Positions 1 through 4,990 of a stretch of 6,273 nucleotides of DNA are shown in pieces. The notes under the pieces were generated by a model. It saw only the letters and a list, made by a program, of their open reading frames with translations. It was not told where the DNA came from and ran no database searches. The number at the start of each line of letters is the position of its first letter. Positions within the stretch are counted from its first letter, which is position 1. The DNA is from an uncultured Chloroflexota bacterium (lineage in GTDB: Bacteria; Chloroflexota; Anaerolineae; Aggregatilineales; Phototrophicaceae). The position numbers and the translations under genes were made by a program. The stretch spans positions 1-6,273 of the forward strand of contig CAIVEA010000229.1 in the NCBI GenBank assembly GCA_903904765.1, read 5' to 3'.

Positions 1-2
1 CC

Positions 3-436
3 GCCGCTGCCCAGATCAACAATCCGATCAACGGCTATAGGGCGGAGATGGTCTGTTCTGTGGCACGAACGGCTGCGAATTGCTGAATCAGAATGGCGTA
101 TCACTAGGCAAATGGGCGCAGGACGCTATTCAGGCGGCGCTGGCAACCTGCGCGGCGGAAGGCAAAAACATGGAAATCGGCACTGTCGCAGGCACACATG
201 GCTCGTTCACCCTGTCCGCCGTGTATGATGGCCCCAACGCCGTCCCGGTGTGTTCGCTGCAATTCAACGGCTTCGAGGGCGACGGTAAGGAATCCAAAGC
301 CTACCAGTTTGAGCCACGCGATGATGAGAGCTATGAACCGCTGGGAATACCGGTGGCAGAACCCGCGCCGGTTCCGCCCCCGACAGGCGGGTGTGGCTAC
401 GTGCGGGGTGCGGGCGGCGTTTTCGCACGCTGCTAA
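3..436 (+). CDS. 3' part of an unidentified probable secreted protein, apparently frameshifted
   Basis: I do not recognise this family. The 5' end lies outside the window. From base 3 one frame reads AAAQINNPINGYR, which resembles the end of a signal peptide and the start of a mature protein, but that frame stops at 84-86. The neighbouring frame is closed by TAG at 38-40, then stays open to TAA at 434-436. It reads GGDGLFCGTNGCELLNQNG and continues into a plausible folded domain with several Cys residues, a proline-rich linker (PVAEPAPVPPP) and a short Gly/Cys tail. One extra G in the GGG run at 40-42 would join the two frames as INGYRGGDGLFCG. The only internal start in the second frame is a TTG at 80 with no Shine-Dalgarno, so I treat the open frame as a continuation rather than a separate gene. 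The frameshift may be real (pseudogene) or a sequencing error. Confidence 0.5.
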
Positions 437-463
437 TCGCCGCGATCACAGGAGCATTCCACC

Positions 464-490
464 GGGCGGGGGCAATCTCCGCCCTGTTCG
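464..490 (+). terminator. Probable terminator hairpin after the first gene
   Basis: GGGCGGGG (464-471) pairs with CTCCGCCC (477-484), giving 8 pairs including one G-U, around a GCAAT loop. It is followed by the moderately T-rich TGTTCGTTT. It lies 28 bp after the stop codon of the first gene, in the convergent gap before the acetyltransferase. The T-tract is poor, so this is a likely rather than certain intrinsic terminator. There is no T-run on the minus-strand side. Confidence 0.4.
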
Positions 491-493
491 TTT

Positions 494-991
494 CTAGGGG
501 ACGCTCAGGCGCAAATACTGCACGCGCTCCGGTTCGCCGCCCTCCAGCGAGACGAACAGCGTATGACTTTCCTCGAAGCCCAAGCGCAGATACAGCGCCA
601 GTGCGCGCGGGTTGCTGAAGGCCGCGCCAATCTCAATCTCGCGCATCCCCAGCCGCAAACTCTCCTGCACCAGCCGCTGAATCAAGGCCGTGCCGATGCC
701 CTGCCCGCGCAGCGGTTCGGCGATCATCAAATCGCTGATCTCCGAACACGTTGGCCAGACGGAAATCTGCCCAAAACCCACCGCCGTACCGTCCACGCCC
801 AGCACCACCCATCCGCAACCGCGCCCACTGTTCGCCATCTGTACCGCCCGCTGCACGATGCTGTAAACCCCGCTAAAAGGACGGTTCGGCCAGCAGAGAC
901 GACGCAGCGGATCGGAATCGGTATAGGCCACCGGGCGCAAGCGCACAGCCGGGTCGGGTAGGTGAAGTGCGAGGGGAAGAATGGGCATCAT
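494..991 (-). CDS. GNAT-family N-acetyltransferase
   Basis: Predicted cytoplasmic acetyl-CoA-dependent N-acetyltransferase of the GNAT (Gcn5-related) superfamily; the substrate cannot be told. Counting from the second of two adjacent ATGs (988; 164 aa), the acetyl-CoA pyrophosphate-binding motif A is RGQGIGTAL at residues 94-102, preceded by the beta-4 strand segment SEISDLMIAEPL. The family's C-terminal motif follows as NPRALALYLRLGFEES (126-141), with the usual N...A..LY...GF pattern. The length is normal for a single GNAT domain. The frame stays open upstream to a TTG at 1069, but the added residues are Arg/Ser/Ala-rich, match no GNAT N-terminus and overlap the rpsB promoter. I therefore choose ATG 991 or 988. 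No Shine-Dalgarno precedes either ATG, and a TACAAT box ends 8 bp upstream, so the mRNA may be leaderless. The gene is convergent with the first gene and divergent from rpsB. Confidence 0.85.
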   Translation of the reverse strand: MMPILPLALHLPDPAVRLRPVAYTDSDPLRRLCWPNRPFSGVYSIVQRAVQMANSGRGCGWVVLGVDGTAVGFGQISVWPTCSEISDLMIAEPLRGQGIGTALIQRLVQESLRLGMREIEIGAAFSNPRALALYLRLGFEESHTLFVSLEGGEPERVQYLRLSVP

Positions 992-998
992 ACGGGCT

Positions 999-1004
999 AT
1001 TGTA
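999..1004 (-). promoter_or_regulatory. Possible -10 box of the acetyltransferase gene
   Basis: On the minus strand TACAAT lies 8 bp before the first ATG (991), so transcription would start about at the start codon. The matching -35 region (TGTCAA-like) is weak. It sits back-to-back with the rpsB promoter. Low to moderate support. Confidence 0.3.
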
Positions 1005-1020
1005 GCCGATGCCCTTGATC

Positions 1021-1048
1021 TTGACACGGCTACCCGACCTGCTAGAAT
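1021..1048 (+). promoter_or_regulatory. Sigma70-type promoter of rpsB-tsf
   Basis: A perfect -35 TTGACA (1021-1026), a 16-bp spacer, and a -10 TAGAAT (1043-1048) preceded by an extended -10 TG (1040-1041). The predicted transcription start is near 1055, giving a leader of roughly 108 nt before rpsB. This is the strongest promoter-like sequence I found in the window, as expected for a ribosomal protein operon. Confidence 0.75.
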
Positions 1049-1091
1049 GCGCTGCGGCGTTCGCGCCAAATTTCACACGTCTGGACGGAAA

Positions 1092-1146
1092 GGTGTTACC
1101 CTCACAGGCTGCATTTCCGGTTGAAGGGCGTGATCGTATAAACACC
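1092..1146 (+). promoter_or_regulatory. Candidate structured rpsB leader (possible S2 autoregulation element)
   Basis: Within the predicted 5' UTR, GGTGTT (1092-1097) is exactly complementary to AACACC (1141-1146). An inner helix CCCT (1099-1102) with AGGG (1125-1128) extends through C1103-G1123 and A1104-T1122 past a bulged A. The closing strand ends just before the Shine-Dalgarno TAGGAG (1148-1153). Ribosomal protein S2 is known in other bacteria to repress its own rpsB-tsf mRNA through leader structure. That this leader does so is an inference from its position and pairing only. I cannot match it to a named RNA family. Confidence 0.4.
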
Positions 1147-1162
1147 GTAGGAGAATTGAATA

Positions 1163-2008
1163 ATGCCCTCTAAAGTCACCATGAAAGAGCTGTTGGAGAC
1201 GGGCGTACATTTCGGCCACCGCACGCCGAAGTGGAACCCGCGCATGGCTCCCTACATCTTCACGCAGCGCAACGGCATCCACATCATTGATCTTCAGCAG
1301 ACGATTGCGAATCTGAATCAGTACTACGATTTGATTCGTGATCTCGTCTCGAATGGCGGGACGGTGCTGTTCGTGGGAACCAAGCGTCAGGCGCAGGAAA
1401 CCGTCGCCGAACATGCGGCCCGCTGCAACATGGCCTATGTCAATCACCGCTGGCTGGGCGGCACGCTCACCAACTGGCGCACCATCCGCGACCGCATTGA
1501 CACCCTCAAGAAGCTGGAAAAGCGCCGCGATGCCGGTGAATTTGCCCTGCTGACCAAGAAAGAAGGTCTGGTGCTGGAGCGCAAGATTGAGAAACTCCAG
1601 TTGCGCCTCGGCGGTATCCGCGAAATGAAGCGCCTGCCGGAACTGCTGATCGTCGTGGACACCACCCGCGAATCGACTGCTGTGAAGGAAGCGAACATTC
1701 TGGGCATTCCGGTGCTGGCACTGGCCGACACCAATTCCGACCCGTCCTCGATTGACTACATCATTCCGGCCAATGATGACGCGGTGCGCGCCATCTCGCT
1801 GCTGGTCAAGACGTTTGCGGATGCGGTGGCTGAAGGGTTGTTGATGCGTAAGGGTGACGACTCGCAGGCCGATGCGATCGATCCGAACAGCGCCCCGCGC
1901 TATGAAGACTTTAAGGATGACGAGGATGATGCGGCCTATCTGGGCGCTTCGACCATCGCCAAACTCCGCGATCCCAAACTGTTTGATGTTGATGAGGAAC
2001 AGAGCTAA
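1163..2008 (+). CDS. rpsB: 30S ribosomal protein S2
   Basis: Ribosomal protein uS2 (281 aa), a component of the small subunit that binds late in assembly near protein bS1 and the anti-Shine-Dalgarno region. Family hallmarks are all present: the N-terminal signature LLETGVHFGHRTPKWNPRM (10-28), YIFTQRNGIHIIDLQQT (31-47), VGTKRQAQE (71-79), NHRWLGGTLTNW (94-105), and the second signature LLIVVDTTRESTAVKEA (161-177) followed by GIPVLALADTNSDP (181-194). The core ends near residue 230. A tail of about 50 residues follows that is unusually acidic (KDDEDD at 251-256, DVDEEQ near the end), longer than in the shortest S2 proteins but within the range seen in other bacteria. The start ATG is set by TAGGAG 9 bp upstream. 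First gene of the rpsB-tsf operon; tsf starts 2 bp after its stop. Confidence 0.98.
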   Translation: MPSKVTMKELLETGVHFGHRTPKWNPRMAPYIFTQRNGIHIIDLQQTIANLNQYYDLIRDLVSNGGTVLFVGTKRQAQETVAEHAARCNMAYVNHRWLGGTLTNWRTIRDRIDTLKKLEKRRDAGEFALLTKKEGLVLERKIEKLQLRLGGIREMKRLPELLIVVDTTRESTAVKEANILGIPVLALADTNSDPSSIDYIIPANDDAVRAISLLVKTFADAVAEGLLMRKGDDSQADAIDPNSAPRYEDFKDDEDDAAYLGASTIAKLRDPKLFDVDEEQS

Positions 2009-2010
2009 CT

Positions 2011-2631
2011 ATGGAAATCACTGCCAAGATGGTGAAAGACCTGCGCGAATCGACTGGCGCAGGCCCGCTGGATTGCAAGAAGGCGCTGGAAGTGAACAAC
2101 GGCGACTTGCAGAAATCGGTGGAGTGGCTGCGTGAGAAGGGGCTTTCCAAAGCCGCCAAGAAGCTGAGTGCGGGTCGTGCGATGAAGGACGGTATCGTCC
2201 TCAGCTACGAACACCACAACAAGCGTCTGGGCGTGCTGGTGGAGATCAACTGCGAAACCGACTTTGTGGCGCGTACCGAGAAGTTTCAGGCTTTCGCCCA
2301 CAATGTCGCGCTGCAAATCGCCAACCTCGCGCCGCGCTACATCCGCCGCGAAGAAGTGCCTGCTGACGTGATCGAAGCCGAACGTGCCATCCTGCTGCGC
2401 CGCACGATTGAAGAAGGCAAGCCGGAAGCCGTCGCGCAGAAGATCGTGGATGGCCGCATGAACAAGTTCTACGAGGAAATCTGCCTGCTGGAGCAGCCGT
2501 TCATCAAGGACGACTCCAAGACCATTCAGCAGCTTCTCTCGGAGACGGTGGCGGAAATCGGTGAAAGCATCCAGATCGGACGGTTTGCCCGTTTCGCTCT
2601 GGGCGAAAACAACGAAGGCGATGGCGGCTAA
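2011..2631 (+). CDS. tsf: Elongation factor Ts (short form)
   Basis: EF-Ts, the guanine nucleotide exchange factor that removes GDP from EF-Tu in the cytoplasm. The N-terminal UBA-like domain (1-45) carries the signature KDLRESTGAGPLDCKKAL (9-26). The catalytic TDFVAR motif, whose Asp-Phe pair disrupts the Mg site of EF-Tu, is at residues 83-88 after VLVEINCE. The C-terminal part keeps KFYEEICLLEQPFIKDD (152-168), a usual element before the C-terminal helix. At 206 aa it is the compact form with a reduced dimerisation region, as in Thermus and some other deep-branching phyla, rather than the roughly 283-aa E. coli form. It starts 2 bp after the rpsB stop, so translational coupling is likely; the only upstream purine-rich site (GAGG, 1994-1997) is rather far. 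The transcript ends at the strong terminator beginning 66 bp downstream. Confidence 0.97.
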   Translation: MEITAKMVKDLRESTGAGPLDCKKALEVNNGDLQKSVEWLREKGLSKAAKKLSAGRAMKDGIVLSYEHHNKRLGVLVEINCETDFVARTEKFQAFAHNVALQIANLAPRYIRREEVPADVIEAERAILLRRTIEEGKPEAVAQKIVDGRMNKFYEEICLLEQPFIKDDSKTIQQLLSETVAEIGESIQIGRFARFALGENNEGDGG

Positions 2632-2655
2632 ACGTCATCCGTCCTGTTGTAGCAT

Positions 2656-2675
2656 AGCCCCTGAAGCCGGGGGCT
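2656..2675 (+). other. Small hairpin between tsf and the terminator
   Basis: AGCCCC (2656-2661) pairs with GGGGCT (2670-2675) around an 8-nt loop. No T-run follows, so it is not a terminator. It could protect the 3' end of the tsf transcript or be incidental in GC-rich DNA. Confidence 0.3.
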
Positions 2676-2696
2676 TGCCGCGTTGAGTGTATGATG

Positions 2697-2731
2697 AATA
2701 GGGATTAGCGAATGCTAGTCCCTATTTTTTT
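2697..2731 (+). terminator. Strong intrinsic terminator of the rpsB-tsf operon
   Basis: AATAGGGATTAGC (2697-2709) pairs over 13 bp, with one G-U, with GCTAGTCCCTATT (2714-2726). The loop is GAAT and a run of seven Ts covers 2725-2731. This is a textbook Rho-independent terminator. It separates tsf from pyrH, so the two are probably different transcription units or joined only by read-through. Confidence 0.93.
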
Positions 2732-2784
2732 GCCCGTTTGTGCTTTTGAGTGTTCAGTGTCACCTTTCTACTGGAGGAAACAAC

Positions 2785-3516
2785 ATGACAAACCAGAACA
2801 CGCTCCCCTACAAGCGTATCATCCTCAAGATCAGCGGGGAGGCACTGGCTGGCCCCAACGGTAACGGCATTGACCCCAGCAGCGCCGAATACATCGCCCA
2901 CAAAATCCGCGCCATTCATGAGATTGGCATTCAGGTGGCGGTGGTGATCGGCGCAGGCAACCTGTGGCGCGGTTCAACGGGTGTCAGCCGGGGCATGGAA
3001 CAAAGCACCGCCGACCAGATGGGCATGATTGGCACAGTGATGAACGGCCTCGCACTGCAAGATGCGCTCCAGCGCGTGGGCGTGACCACCCGCGTGCAGA
3101 CCGCCGTGCAGATGAATGCTGTCGCCGAACCGTACATCCGCCTGCGAGCCATTCGCCATCTCGAAAAGGGGCGCGTGGTGGTCATCACGGGCGGCACAGG
3201 CAACCCGTACTTCACCACCGACACGGCGGCGGCGCTGCGAGCGATGGAGATCAACGCCGACATCGTGATTAAAGCCACCAAAGTGAACGGCGTGTATTCT
3301 GCCGACCCCAAGAAAGACCCCACCGCCACCCGTTTCAGCACCCTCAGCTACGATCAGGTACTCCAGAACAAGTATCAGGTGATGGACATGACAGCCTTCA
3401 CGCTCTGTCAGGAACACGACCTGCCGATTCTGGTGGTGGATTTCTGGGCGGAGAACGATCTGTTCCAAGCGGTGCAGGGCAACCACAGCGTCGGAACGCT
3501 CATCTCCGCCAGCTAA
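2785..3516 (+). CDS. pyrH: Uridylate (UMP) kinase
   Basis: UMP kinase (243 aa) phosphorylates UMP to UDP with ATP in pyrimidine nucleotide synthesis; the bacterial enzyme is a cytoplasmic hexamer of the amino acid kinase fold, unrelated to eukaryotic UMP/CMP kinases. Motifs seen: KRIILKISGEAL (10-21) with the ATP-binding Lys, VVIGAGNLWRG (53-63), ADQMGMIGTVMNGLALQDAL (76-95), GGTGNPYFTTDTAA (136-149) for UMP binding, KATKVNGVYSADPKKDP (163-179) for ATP binding, and QVMDMTAF (198-205). The length matches the family. An upstream in-frame TTG at 2740 exists, but ATG 2785 is chosen because GGAGGA (2773-2778) lies 6 bp before it and the protein then begins like other PyrH. It follows tsf, a common order in bacteria, but a terminator separates them and I see no convincing promoter in the 53 bp between terminator and start. 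Confidence 0.98.
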   Translation: MTNQNTLPYKRIILKISGEALAGPNGNGIDPSSAEYIAHKIRAIHEIGIQVAVVIGAGNLWRGSTGVSRGMEQSTADQMGMIGTVMNGLALQDALQRVGVTTRVQTAVQMNAVAEPYIRLRAIRHLEKGRVVVITGGTGNPYFTTDTAAALRAMEINADIVIKATKVNGVYSADPKKDPTATRFSTLSYDQVLQNKYQVMDMTAFTLCQEHDLPILVVDFWAENDLFQAVQGNHSVGTLISAS

Positions 3517-3572
3517 AACGCGGCAGAACCCAACAATCCTCAAACGTGCCTGAAAGAGTCCCCGCCCTTTTT

Positions 3573-3597
3573 CCCTCCCCATACATGGGGCTGAGGG
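3573..3597. repeat. Palindromic G/C repeat at the left IS boundary
   Basis: CCCCAT AC ATGGGG (3577-3590) is a perfect 6-bp palindrome. Outer CCCTC (3573-3577) can pair with GAGGG (3593-3597) past a CT bulge. It resembles the CCCTCTCC-type hairpins to the right of the IS, so the element may have landed in, or next to, a member of the same dispersed repeat class. Confidence 0.35.
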
Positions 3598-3604
3598 GGC
3601 GACA
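3590..3604 (+). repeat. Left terminal inverted repeat of the IS
   Basis: GCTGAGGGGGCGACA, an exact inverted copy of 4719-4733. The outermost G could be flanking sequence. Confidence 0.85.
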
Positions 3605-3664
3605 CTAAAAAAAGTAAGGTTCATTTGGCAAACTTTCAATCACCACAAAAGAAAGGAGAGCCAA

Positions 3665-4708
3665 ATGAACCTACGAAAACTATACCAGTGGGTGAAGAAA
3701 ACAAGCAAAGATTGGGCAGGGGTCACACGGCATTTTCGGAAAAATGTTCAGGTGTTTGCCCGGGGGGTGGCACGATCTGGCAGCAGCCAAATCTGGAAGA
3801 TTGCTGGGGCAAGTGGTGGTAAAGCCGCTAGTCAACGACGACGGTTACAGCGGTTTATTGCTCAAGAACAACCGTTGGAGGTATTTTTTCGAGGCTGGAC
3901 AAAAAGTGTCGTCAAAATGCTCAATCAAAAATTGATCGTGCTGGTGGTGGATGAAACGAAACTGAAAGATGAGTGGGGTGTGCTGGTGGTGGGTGTGGTT
4001 TACCAGGGACGCTGTATTCCCTTAGCTTGGCAGGTGTATCGTGCCAACAGCCACGCTGACTATCCGGCGGAAGGACAATCCCACCTGATTATCCGCTTAC
4101 TCAAGCAGATCAAAGCAGGCTTACCCAGAGGGATAAAGGTGCGGGTCTTGGCGGATCGAGGGATAGGGACATCTCCCTTGCTGATGCGAGGGATTATGGC
4201 GATGCACTGGACATTTTTGTTTCGGGTCACCAAGCAAAGCAAGATCATTCTCCCGACTGGAGAAGCTGTTTGCTTCTATGACCAAGTGACCGCTCCCGGT
4301 GAAACCTATTCTGCTCAGGGCTTGGTCTTCAAGAAACGTGGACAGGTTCCGGCTCATGTGCGGGTATTATGGTCTAAGGATGCCCAAGAACGCTGGGCGC
4401 TCGTGACCAACGACCCTGCCCTGACGGGCTGGGAATATGGGCAACGCATGTGGATTGAAGAAGCGTTCCGTGATCTCAAGTCCTATGGCTGGCAACTTGA
4501 GCAAGCGATTTGTGATAGCCCTAAACGCATGGCGCACTTATGGATTCTGCTCGTGGTTGCCTATGCTTGGATGTTGTTCTTAGGTGCGGCAGTGCTTGAT
4601 CTCGGAAAGACGACCTTAAAATATCGCCCAGATGGTGAGCCTGTTCGCCGTTGGAGCCTTTTTCGAGAGGGGAGGCAAACTTTTCTGTCTGCTTCCCCTC
4701 CTTCCTGA
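3665..4708 (+). CDS. IS4-family DDE transposase
   Basis: Transposase (347 aa) with an RNase H-like DDE catalytic fold, carrying out cut-and-paste movement of its own IS. Seen: a basic N-terminal region (about 1-65) likely to bind the terminal repeats; the first catalytic Asp in LIVLVVDETKLKD (D96); the second in VRVLADRGIGTSPLL (D164); and the third acidic residue E265. E265 lies inside an exact IS4 Y-(2)-R-(3)-E-(6)-K signature made by Y258, R261, E265 and K272 (YGQRMWIEEAFRDLKSYG). A hydrophobic helix (LWILLVVAYAWMLFLG, 292-307) follows, and a tail RRWSLFREG. All key residues are present and the frame is intact, so the protein looks active. ATG 3665 is supported by AGGAG 6 bp upstream. The stop at 4706-4708 is 10 bp before the right inverted repeat. 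Assignment to a subgroup of IS4 is not possible by eye. Confidence 0.93.
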   Translation: MNLRKLYQWVKKTSKDWAGVTRHFRKNVQVFARGVARSGSSQIWKIAGASGGKAASQRRRLQRFIAQEQPLEVFFRGWTKSVVKMLNQKLIVLVVDETKLKDEWGVLVVGVVYQGRCIPLAWQVYRANSHADYPAEGQSHLIIRLLKQIKAGLPRGIKVRVLADRGIGTSPLLMRGIMAMHWTFLFRVTKQSKIILPTGEAVCFYDQVTAPGETYSAQGLVFKKRGQVPAHVRVLWSKDAQERWALVTNDPALTGWEYGQRMWIEEAFRDLKSYGWQLEQAICDSPKRMAHLWILLVVAYAWMLFLGAAVLDLGKTTLKYRPDGEPVRRWSLFREGRQTFLSASPPS

Positions 4709-4718
4709 TCCTATCTAC

Positions 4719-4733
4719 TGTCGCCCCCTCAGC
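4719..4733 (-). repeat. Right terminal inverted repeat of the IS
   Basis: TGTCGCCCCCTCAGC, an exact inverted copy of 3590-3604. Its GCCCCCTC part can also pair with GAGGGGGC at 4746-4753 outside the element. Confidence 0.85.
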
Positions 4734-4766
4734 TGTTACTACGGAGAGGGGGCTGGGGGGTGAGGT
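4723..4766. repeat. G-rich repeat arm abutting the IS right end
   Basis: GCCCCCTC (4723-4730, inside the IS end) and GAGGGGGC (4746-4753, outside) form an 8-bp stem around a 15-nt loop. The outside part continues as a G-rich arm, GGGGGCTGGGGGGTGAGG (4749-4766). This type of CCTCACC...CCCCTCTCC sequence resembles dispersed palindromic repeats seen in intergenic regions of some bacteria. No coding potential is seen. Confidence 0.5.
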
Positions 4767-4798
4767 TTTAGGTTGAGGGTTATCCCGCAAAAAACCTA
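4764..4798. repeat. AT-containing inverted repeats in the intergenic cluster
   Basis: TAGGTT (4769-4774) is complementary to AACCTA (4793-4798). AGGTTTT just before it (from 4764) can pair alternatively with AAAACCT, and GGGTTATCCC lies between them. The nested inverted repeats suggest a structured spacer between two G/C-rich repeat units rather than a gene. Confidence 0.35.
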
Positions 4799-4809
4799 CC
4801 CTTGAAAGC

Positions 4810-4862
4810 CCCCTGCCCCTCTCCATAACGCTGAGTATAGCTAAGAGAGGGGGAAAGAGGGG
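4810..4862. repeat. G/C-rich hairpin repeat, second unit
   Basis: CCCCTCTC (4816-4823) pairs exactly with GAGAGGGG (4845-4852). CCCCT (4810-4814) pairs with AGGGG (4858-4862) across an internal loop. This makes a two-part hairpin with a 21-nt loop. It has the same style as the arm at 4746-4766. Likely a dispersed intergenic repeat; no T-run marks it as a terminator. Confidence 0.55.
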
Positions 4863-4875
4863 ATAAATGGCCTTC

Positions 4876-4907
4876 CGTAGGGACACGGCACCAGCCGTGT
4901 CCCTACG
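4876..4907. repeat. Perfect 14-bp palindromic hairpin
   Basis: CGTAGGGACACGGC (4876-4889) is the exact reverse complement of GCCGTGTCCCTACG (4894-4907), with an ACCA loop. A flawless stem of this length with a small loop is typical of REP/MITE-like intergenic repeats. No T-run on either strand, so it is not an ordinary intrinsic terminator, though it could stabilise an mRNA end. Confidence 0.8.
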
Positions 4908-4930
4908 AATCACCCTCTGCGGGTAAGGGG

Positions 4931-4960
4931 TTGGCGGGTAGGAGTGGTGCGGCGTAGAAT
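4931..4960 (+). promoter_or_regulatory. Probable promoter of the phosphorylase-like gene
   Basis: -35 TTGGCG (4931-4936), 18-bp spacer, -10 TAGAAT (4955-4960), the same -10 sequence as the rpsB promoter. Transcription would start near 4967, giving a short leader that contains a full AAGGAGG Shine-Dalgarno (4978-4984). Confidence 0.5.
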
Positions 4961-4990
4961 CGGCACGATTGACCTGCAAGGAGGCTGGCT

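Larger units (their letters stand above)
3590..4733 (+). mobile_element. Complete IS4-family insertion sequence
   Basis: A single transposase gene is framed by perfect 15-bp terminal inverted repeats: GCTGAGGGGGCGACA at 3590-3604, and its reverse complement at 4719-4733. TA matches continue inward after one mismatch. The length is about 1.14 kb. No direct target duplication can be seen immediately outside (left flank ATACATGGG, right flank TGTTACTAC). So the exact outer ends may be a base or a few bases off, or the duplication may have been lost or never formed. The interior is visibly less GC-rich and more AT-rich in codon use than the neighbouring genes. It lies 73 bp after the pyrH stop and interrupts no recognisable gene. 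Confidence 0.88.

Noticed and set aside
1069..1069. Upstream TTG start for the acetyltransferase
   Set aside because: It adds 26 Arg/Ser/Ala-rich residues unlike GNAT N-termini and would make the mRNA start inside rpsB leader DNA.
2974..3639. 221-residue minus-strand frame opposite pyrH
   Set aside because: Low-quality composition, no family likeness, and it lies over the certain pyrH gene.
3625..3822. Short plus-strand frame overlapping the transposase start, as a possible IS orfA with frameshift expression
   Set aside because: IS4 elements use a single transposase gene; the transposase has its own ATG and Shine-Dalgarno, and no slippery site joins the frames.
4748..4780. Possible G-quadruplex in the G-rich arm
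   Set aside because: Two long G tracts are present, but the other tracts are only two or three Gs, and the hairpin pairing explains the sequence better.
4810..4907. CRISPR or terminator interpretation of the hairpin cluster
   Set aside because: The repeats differ from each other, have no regular spacing, and no T-run follows the stems.
4521..4979. 152-residue minus-strand frame across the IS end and repeats
   Set aside because: Its codons are made of the palindromic repeats and IS end; no start signals and no recognisable domain.
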